Part shown: positions 58,473 to 64,000 of the stretch, in pieces
How the letters are laid out: each line of letters opens with the position of its first letter
Position numbering within the stretch: the stretch's first letter is position 1
Origin: Acrasis kona
Taxonomy: Eukaryota > Heterolobosea > Eutetramitea > Acrasida > Acrasidae
Direction of reading: 5' to 3'
NCBI GenBank assembly: GCA_026419775.2
Contig: JAOPGA020000108.1
Span: 62,001-126,000 of the forward strand
DNA: 64,000 nt
The notes under the pieces: generated by a model
Databases searched by the model: none
Told to the model about the DNA's origin: nothing
Seen by the model: only the letters and a program-made list of their open reading frames with translations
Translations under genes and position numbers: made by a program

Positions 58473-60233
58473 ATGTCATACGGTAGAGAATCATACAATG
58501 GAAATGGTCGCTCTACGAGAGACTATAGAGACTCTGGAAGAGATGCTGGTAGAGAAGAATACAGTGGAAAGAGCAATGGTGACTGGAAAGCCCCACGTTA
58601 CCAACCATACAATGGAGGCAACAACCGTTCCAATGGACACATGAACGGCGGTAACAACAACAACAACAATAGCAATGACCAAGGCTTCACCCCCTATACC
58701 AGAGAAGAGGCTACTGAGGAAGAATTATTCAAAGAAGCCCACAATTCAGGAATTAATTTCGACAAGTATGAAAACATCCCAGTGGAAACATTCGGCAAGG
58801 ACGTACCTGCACCCGTAGACGACTTTAAGAGCAGTGAGTTCCCATCCTCACTTCAACGTAACATTGACTTGGCCAAGTTCACAAAGCCAACACCCGTACA
58901 AAGATACTCCGTGCCTATTGTTTTGAACAAGCGTGATTTGATGGCATGTGCCCAAACAGGTTCAGGAAAGACCGGTGGTTTCTTGTTCCCAGTCATTTGC
59001 AGGCTATTGAAGGAAGGTACAGGCAAGAATTTCATCGAAGATGAAGGTCCGCCACAAGTACACGGATATGGACGCGGTCAATACAGAACCAGAGGAAGAG
59101 CTTCGCCAAGCACTCTAGTCTTGGCCCCAACACGTGAATTGACGACTCAAATCTACGACGAAGCCCGTAAGTTCACCTATAGAACAGGTCTAAGAAGCGT
59201 CGTCGTATATGGAGGTGCCGACATTAGAGGACAAATTCGTCAACTAGATCAAGGATGTGACCTATTGGTTGCCACACCTGGTCGTTTGGTTGATTTAATC
59301 GACCGCAAACTCGTTACTCTATCAAAAATCAAGTTCTTCGTTTTGGACGAAGCCGATCGCATGTTAGATATGGGTTTCGAACAACAAATGAGATACATTG
59401 TCGAAAAGACCGATTTGACGGAGAAGGCCAACAGAAACACATTGATGTTCAGCGCCACCTTCCCAAAGAACATTCAAAAACTAGCAGCTGACTTTTTAAA
59501 CACTTACATTTTCCTCCAAGTGGGTCGCGTAGGCAGCACCACCGAAAACATTACGCAAAAATTCGAATACTGCACAGATTTCAACAAGAAGGAATTGCTC
59601 ATGGAGCACTTGCCCAAAGTAAAACAGGGTGGTTTGAGTCTGATCTTTGTCCAAACAAAGAGAGAGGCCGATTACCTCGAAGACTTTTTGATACAGAATG
59701 GCATCCGCACCAGCAGCATCCACGGTGATCGCAGTCAAAGAGAGCGCGAGTATGCATTAAGGAACTTTAAGAATGGTGTCACCAGAGTGTTGGTCGCCAC
59801 TGACGTTGCGTCCAGAGGTCTAGACATTGAAAACGTTCACCACGTCATCAACTATGATTTACCAGAGAACATTGACGACTACGTACACAGAATCGGTAGG
59901 ACAGGTCGTGCAGGAAACGTGGGCGTCGCCACCAGCTTCTTCACCGACAAGAATAGAAACTTATCGAGAGATTTGATGAAGTTGTTGGACGAAGCCAAAC
60001 AAGAAGTACCAGAGTTTTTGAGAAAGATGGTATCAGAGTATAGAGGTGGTGGAGGAGGATACAGAGGCAGAGGACGTGGAGGCCGCGGATATGGCGGTGG
60101 ACGCGGTGGTTATAATGGTGGTGGAGGATTCGGCGGCGGACAAGGCGGTCATCCATTCGGAGGTGGATTCGGCGGTGGACAAGGAAGAGGTGGATTTGGA
60201 GGAGGCCAAGGAGGTTTCAAGCCACGCTACTAA
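58473..60233 (+). CDS. DED1: Ded1/DDX3 DEAD-box RNA helicase
   Basis: Single exon, 586 residues. The N-terminus is rich in Gly, Asn, Arg and Ser. The Q motif ([14 protein letters not shown]) precedes motif [28 protein letters not shown], the C-terminal RecA motif [13 protein letters not shown], and [18 protein letters not shown] before the core is a Ded1-family mark. The last ~60 residues are RGG and GGG rich, as in DDX3. The helicase unwinds mRNA 5' leaders during translation initiation, mainly in the cytoplasm. It is intronless, unlike most neighbours, which may reflect strong expression. A candidate structured RNA or 3' stem-loop follows about 140 bp past the stop. Confidence 0.97.
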   Translation: MSYGRESYNGNGRSTRDYRDSGRDAGREEYSGKSNGDWKAPRYQPYNGGNNRSNGHMNGGNNNNNNSNDQGFTPYTREEATEEELFKEAHNSGINFDKYENIPVETFGKDVPAPVDDFKSSEFPSSLQRNIDLAKFTKPTPVQRYSVPIVLNKRDLMACAQTGSGKTGGFLFPVICRLLKEGTGKNFIEDEGPPQVHGYGRGQYRTRGRASPSTLVLAPTRELTTQIYDEARKFTYRTGLRSVVVYGGADIRGQIRQLDQGCDLLVATPGRLVDLIDRKLVTLSKIKFFVLDEADRMLDMGFEQQMRYIVEKTDLTEKANRNTLMFSATFPKNIQKLAADFLNTYIFLQVGRVGSTTENITQKFEYCTDFNKKELLMEHLPKVKQGGLSLIFVQTKREADYLEDFLIQNGIRTSSIHGDRSQREREYALRNFKNGVTRVLVATDVASRGLDIENVHHVINYDLPENIDDYVHRIGRTGRAGNVGVATSFFTDKNRNLSRDLMKLLDEAKQEVPEFLRKMVSEYRGGGGGYRGRGRGGRGYGGGRGGYNGGGGFGGGQGGHPFGGGFGGGQGRGGFGGGQGGFKPRY

Positions 60234-60376
60234 GCAGAGCACTAGTGCTTGTACAGGCAGGGTAACGTACACACGTCCGTCCAAATCGTTTTCTTCTTCT
60301 TGTGGCTCACGCTGTGATGCATTTCTTCAACATTACAACAACGCAAATTAGTAAGTGTTGTGTGTGGTTGTTGGGG

Positions 60377-60440
60377 TGCTTTGCGGGGGCAGAGAGTGTA
60401 GGGGACTGATGTGCGTAAGTGCTCCTGCCCTCGCAAAGCA
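60377..60440 (+). ncRNA. Strong stem-loop followed by a T-run (candidate RNA end or terminator)
   Basis: TGCTTTGCGGGGGCAG (60377-60392) pairs with CTGCCCTCGCAAAGCA (60425-60440) over 16 bp with a single G-U wobble, leaving a 32-nt loop. A TGC and a run of eight or so T's follow at once. It is G/C-rich in an AT-rich spacer. It could be part of the DDX3 3' UTR, or the 3' end of a polymerase III RNA. I cannot assign an RNA family. Confidence 0.4.
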
Positions 60441-60625
60441 TGCTTTTTTTTTGTGTTGACGAATAGTCACAATAAATGGTCATGGACATAATCAACAGAC
60501 CGCATCCCAACAACCTTACACATCATGTTCTACTAACACACCTATAGGTATTTATTGTCTATCCGTCTTTTTGTCTTTTAATAAAATGTATTTTGTGTTT
60601 ATATGGTGTGTTTGTAATTTTTGAA

Positions 60626-60925
60626 ATGAGGTTGTCTTGGATTGACAAGGAAATCATTCCAGAGGAGGAATGCGAAGTGTGTATGCTTGTGAAGAACAGC
60701 CCATGTGAGCAAAGTCATGGTAGATTTATCGATTTGGACCTGAAAGTTGAGAAGGACAAGTCTTTAAACGAAAAGCAAAAGACGTCATTGAAGAAGCAAG
60801 CAGATGATCACTTTGATACATTTATGAAATGTTATAGAAGTAATGAAAAAATGTTTGAAGACAGGAAGAAGGAATATGACGAAAAGGAGAATGAAGAATT
60901 GACCAAAAAGTATTCTCGAAGGTGA
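60626..60925 (+). CDS. GCK-domain protein
   Basis: 99 residues from the ATG at 60626; the upstream part of the open frame begins at a TTG. The Cys-rich opening CEVCMLVKNSPCEQSHGRF and the later HFDTFMKCYRSNEKMFED match the GCK domain (CxxC-x6-C ... C). This is a small predicted disulfide-bonded, CHCH-like domain known from plants and algae but of unclear function. A Lys/Glu-rich helical tail ends the protein. It might be mitochondrial like other small twin-Cys proteins, though no presequence is seen. The DDX3 stop is ~390 bp upstream. Confidence 0.72.
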   Translation: MRLSWIDKEIIPEEECEVCMLVKNSPCEQSHGRFIDLDLKVEKDKSLNEKQKTSLKKQADDHFDTFMKCYRSNEKMFEDRKKEYDEKENEELTKKYSRR

Positions 60926-61277
60926 TCATTAACGAAGCTCTAGAGAAAAGTTCAAATACACAACGTATTGCTGTTATAAAGTGATTGTATTCAATGATTA
61001 ACGTTAAATCTTTATAATTCATCTTTTTGTTCATCTGTAATACTCACCCAACATGTCTCTTATTGCTCTTATTTACTCGTTGTATGACAGAATAGATTGA
61101 AATTAGACGAACCATTACAGTAAAACCATGAATGACATTATCCTCTACACTATCAAAGAGATTAAAGTTGTTTTATAACCAGGACGTGCTTGAGAAACTA
61201 TCGCACATTCCCAACTACATGTTCGAAGACTCATGGCCAAATGAATGTCTTTGTAATGGCATTCAATTTTCACAACA
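60926..61277. other. Spacer with a possible short upstream exon
   Basis: About 350 bp. Near 61127 an ATG opens MNDIILYTIKEIK and stops shortly after. The following DNA reads DVLEKLSHIPNYMFEDSWPN in another frame, so a small gene with an unusually short intron may be present. I cannot support it. Confidence 0.3.
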
Positions 61278-61664
61278 ATGGTGAAGCAGTTCAAGCAAAG
61301 TGTAGCTGCAAAGGGAAAATTTGAAGTAGAGGATCAAAAGAAATCTTTACGTCAAAAGGAAATAGAATACAAATGTAAATACTACATGGTGTCACTTGCG
61401 GAACACGTTGATGTAGGACTTGCACCCTCTTTCGACGAACAATTCGACATTAATCACATTCGCAGCTATCTCAAAGAGGCATTAGAAAAAACATGCAAAA
61501 AACAGAATGAAGTTCGTATAGAGATTGAAGCAAACTTGACACAGTACTCACAATACCTAAAGTGGTGCCTGCAACAACAGCTAGAGAAGCGGAAACAACA
61601 AAAAAGTGACAAACAATTACACAAGCCAACATTTAACAATAATTTATTGGACATCAAACTGTAA
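61278..61664 (+). CDS. Small coiled-coil protein of unknown function
   Basis: 128 residues, basic and helical. KKSLRQKEIEYKCKYYMV, DINHIRSYLKEALEKT and the Gln/Lys-rich WCLQQQLEKRKQQKS stretch would form coiled coil. It ends in a Leu-rich NNLLDIKL. No signal peptide or membrane helix. The gene is convergent with the NFRKB-like gene with only 8 bp between the stops. Upstream exons may be missing from my model, so the N-terminus is uncertain. It could be a small structural or ciliary protein, but that is guesswork. Confidence 0.55.
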   Translation: MVKQFKQSVAAKGKFEVEDQKKSLRQKEIEYKCKYYMVSLAEHVDVGLAPSFDEQFDINHIRSYLKEALEKTCKKQNEVRIEIEANLTQYSQYLKWCLQQQLEKRKQQKSDKQLHKPTFNNNLLDIKL

Positions 61665-61672
61665 AATGTTAT

Positions 61673-62565
61673 TTATTCATCAATTGTTAAATTTTGTTGG
61701 TTGCTTGAAAATGATTCCTCCATGTCATCGTCCTCAAAAATGCTTTCAACAGCTGTTTCGTGATAATTTAATGCTTCCGTCTTTTTCTTCTCTTCCATCA
61801 GTAGTCCCTGTGACGCCTTTTCATTGTATATATTTCTATCAAACTCAGAAGTGTACAACTGTACGTCCAAGTCATGTTCTTTTTGTTGAATAAACCGAAC
61901 ATGCTCTTTATGTTTGGCAATGAAGGGATGGTAGTGTCCCACTTTATTTTGTAAGAGTCAACGTAAACTATAAAAAGCACTTACACAATAGTTTGTTGAT
62001 CATTCGTTTTTTATCATTTCCAAAGTGAAAGTTTTGACCTGACAAGAGTTCTCCTACTGTTTGATTCAACTTTGTCTCGCTACTAGTTATACTGGGTGGA
62101 AGGTATCTCTTCAGAAAACCTCTATCGTGATCATTTAAAACATTCTTCCAGGTGTTTACGGATAGTATTTCATCAAGTATGGATGGATTTTGGAGAGCTA
62201 CAACAGGTACAAGCAGTGACTGTCCTTCGACAAGTGCAGGCTCGAATACAACTTGTTCTTCTGGAGAAAGCTTGCGCTTCTTACCATTGGCTTCGTCGAC
62301 TTGATGTTGGGAAATCTTGTCGTGGTATGAGGATTGAATTTTTAATTTTATTATAACTTACATGTGTCCATGGTACTCCAATAGTATTTATTATATGCTC
62401 GAAGCGAGTCGATTCTTCGTCGTGGAATAATTTATCATCTATAAGAACCTTTTCGTTCGACTCCTCCTCTGCAAAATCTTCTTCAATATTATTTGTTTCG
62501 GCGTCGGCTTCTTTCTTATCTTCTACGGGTTTCTTCTTTGTCCTCTTCTTTTTTGCAGCGACCAT
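61673..62565 (-). CDS. NFRKB-like DEUBAD-domain protein (INO80-type)
   Basis: Three exons (62565-62362, 62315-61985, 61941-61673) with 46- and 43-nt introns give 267 residues. The N-terminus is Lys/Glu-rich (AAKKKRTKKKPVEDKK). The middle resembles the DEUBAD domain of NFRKB: EILSVNTWKNVL, then a GFLKRYLPP turn, and VGELLSGQNFHFGN, followed by KLLLGHYHPFIAKHKE across the second splice. In animals and plants NFRKB links INO80 chromatin remodelling to the deubiquitinase UCH37. The protein here is shorter than animal NFRKB, lacking the long C-terminal part. The basic start fits nuclear import. The stop TAA sits in GAATAAAT. Confidence 0.8.
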
Positions 62566-62628
62566 GTTGTTGTTTATCTGTCTAGTTGACCTTGTGGTTG
62601 AGAATCATCATTGTTTGGTATTTACAAA

Positions 62629-63203
62629 ATGATTACCAAACTAAACCTGTTCATTGCACTTTCGTTTTTTCTTTTGGTATTTCAATATGTAGTCGCAGAT
62701 ATCACGGAGTTGGTTATTGATCAAACTTTATTTCAAGAAGCTATAATGCCGGGCGAAACAAAAATATATGTTGTACATAATCTAATACCGGGCAAAAGAT
62801 ACGAAGCGAGAGTATCATATCCTGCTATTGTAAGATTTATGACTTTGATGTCTAAACATTATAGATGCCCGCATACTTTACAGTAGAGACGTCAAAGGAT
62901 TTACAGGCCTTGAAGCAAAAGTTTATTGGAAGAAAACTACTTAACATAGAGAAGGACATGTTCACAGCTGATGACAACAGAATGTATGTGCTTGTGCATG
63001 CGGAGCGCGAGGGTAAAACAAGCGATACTACAGTTCAAAAGAAACCTATTGGATATAATATTGTAGTAGAGACTTTAATTCTAGGTGGAGGTGTACCAAT
63101 AACTGCAATCCCACTAATACTCCTTGTGCTCTTTGTTGTGGCAGTGTCTGCATCAATTACATACACAATCGTACAGAAACAAAAACAAAGGAGATTGGAG
63201 TAA
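62629..63203 (+). CDS. Type I membrane protein, unknown family
   Basis: Exons 62629-62829 and 62865-63203 with a 35-nt intron give 179 residues. The ATG at 62629 is preferred to the TTG-started longer frame. Signal peptide (NLFIALSFFLLVFQYVVA), a beta-rich luminal domain with ETKIYVVHNLIPGKRYEARV and YPAI-MPAYFTV assembled across the splice, then one transmembrane helix (ITAIPLILLVLFVVAVSASI). A short basic tail (QKQKQRRLE) faces the cytosol. The architecture resembles small ER membrane glycoproteins such as subunits of GPI or protein-folding machinery, but I cannot name it. The neighbouring NFRKB-like gene is divergent from it across 60 bp. Confidence 0.75.
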
Positions 63204-63431
63204 ATTATAATATTCAGGTGGGGCTTAATAAACATTAAGTTAGAAAACTCAAAAACTAATAAAGTTCTTCAAAAATTTTAAAAATGTCGGTTGAGATTGA
63301 GTCAAATGTGCTTTTCTACTCTCAAGTTGATTTCATTTTACAAATATTTATTTTTGTTCACTCAAAGTTTTTGATTTTGAACTAAGTTGTAAACTATTCA
63401 CACTAGGCACACCCTAAATAGCTACTTTGAC

Positions 63432-64000
63432 ATGCCCCACTCAAATTCTAAAAAAACTGTGGACATGAGCCAATTCCACGACTATAAGAGAGCTAACGAG
63501 CTATTGAAAGAGCTATACAGTCAAAAAGATGGTTTGTCCGCCAAGCAGATATTCGAGGGTGATAATAACGGACTAACATACAATGACTTGTTGATTCTGC
63601 CCGGATATATTGACTTTGCTGCCAACCAAGTGTTACTAGAGAGCAGAGTTACCAAAAACCTTGTGTTAAAAACACCATTTATGAGGTGAGTAAATTTACA
63701 ATGTGGAATCTAATAACGTTCAAGTTCCCCTATGGACACAGTAACAGAAACCGACATGGCAATTCGCATGGCACTTTTGGGAGGTGTGGGAATCATCCAC
63801 CACAACAACACCGCAGACGAGCAAGCAGAAATGGTTCGTAAAGTAAAGAAGTACAAGAACGGTTTCATTGTCGATCCAGTCATCCTAGGTCCCGATAACA
63901 CCGTTCGTGATGTGAGGAAAATCAAAGAGTCTTTAGGATTCAGCGGCATTCCAGTAACCGATACCGGAAAAATGCACGGTAAATTATTGGGTATCATTAC
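63432..64000 (+). CDS. IMPDH: Inosine-5'-monophosphate dehydrogenase (partial, runs off the right edge)
   Basis: Exon 1 is 63432-63685. A 39-nt intron precedes exon 2, from 63725 to the window end and beyond. The visible ~180 residues match the IMPDH N-terminus: [15 protein letters not shown], the [12 protein letters not shown] strand assembled across the splice, and [14 protein letters not shown]. The start of the CBS (Bateman) regulatory domain follows at [15 protein letters not shown]. The catalytic Cys and flap lie beyond the window. The enzyme oxidises IMP to XMP, the rate-limiting step toward guanine nucleotides, in the cytoplasm. The leader [15 protein letters not shown] is hydrophilic; a second in-frame Met at residue 12 is an alternative start. 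Confidence 0.95.

Noticed and set aside
58261-58494. Minus-strand frame upstream of DDX3
   Set aside because: Short, no start context, and it overlaps the DDX3 start region.
1-64000. CRISPR arrays, operons, bacterial promoters
   Set aside because: None seen; the introns and gene content are clearly those of a eukaryotic nuclear genome.

Overview
This is a gene-dense stretch of a protist nuclear genome. The code is standard, about 27 of 30 readable stop codons are TAA, and introns are very short (34-46 nt where I could place them) with GTAAGT/GTATGT donors, AG acceptors and often a CTAAC-like branch sequence. The EGF-repeat giant, full eukaryotic housekeeping genes (Mediator, 26S proteasome, SDH, RIC1, Ded1/DDX3, IMPDH), a flagellar enkurin and a soluble-type adenylyl cyclase fit an excavate amoeboflagellate. 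I infer Heterolobosea (Naegleria/Acrasis relatives), mainly from the EGF-repeat style and overall gene set. The sequence alone does not prove this.

Layout. 0-5.8 kb: a BRCT protein running off the left edge, MED6, a tiny secreted candidate, an unrecognised four-exon gene, a 4-TM protein and a GH17 secreted glucanase. 5.8-7.6 kb: the largest gap, with no intact gene. 7.6-11.7 kb: a BACK-like protein, enkurin and proteasome Rpt2. 11.9-19 kb: a 2,300-residue type I membrane protein with 19 EGF-like repeats and a Thr/Pro stalk. 19-25 kb: SDHA, an LMBR1-family membrane protein and two Gln/Pro/Tyr-rich membrane proteins. 25.4 kb: a tRNA-Trp with a 12-nt D-loop insertion. 25.9-32.5 kb: a cytochrome P450 and a seven-exon, 1,500-residue ADCY10-like adenylyl cyclase.

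32.5-37.2 kb is the accessory island. It holds a Crinkler-like P-loop NTPase, apparently interrupted, inserted just downstream of the cyclase. A second, internally deleted copy of the cyclase 3' end lies on its far side. A shorter relic of the same family lies at 51 kb in the opposite orientation. Both carry a 42-45 bp repeat that looks like a mobile spliceosomal intron (introner). A degraded LINE endonuclease fragment sits next to the 51-kb relic.

37.2-50.6 kb: a Zn2Cys6 transcription factor, two unrecognised proteins, mitochondrial BCAT, RIC1, an LPA-type acyltransferase, a twin-Cys (CHCH-type) protein, a 4-TM protein and a GH88/GH105-like hydrolase. 52.3-64 kb: a GPI-type surface protein, an unrecognised ~1,280-residue protein, Ded1/DDX3, a GCK-domain protein, a small coiled-coil protein, an NFRKB-like DEUBAD protein, a type I membrane protein and IMPDH running off the right edge. 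Genes are mostly independent, often convergent with gaps of 10-50 bp. No operon logic is visible.
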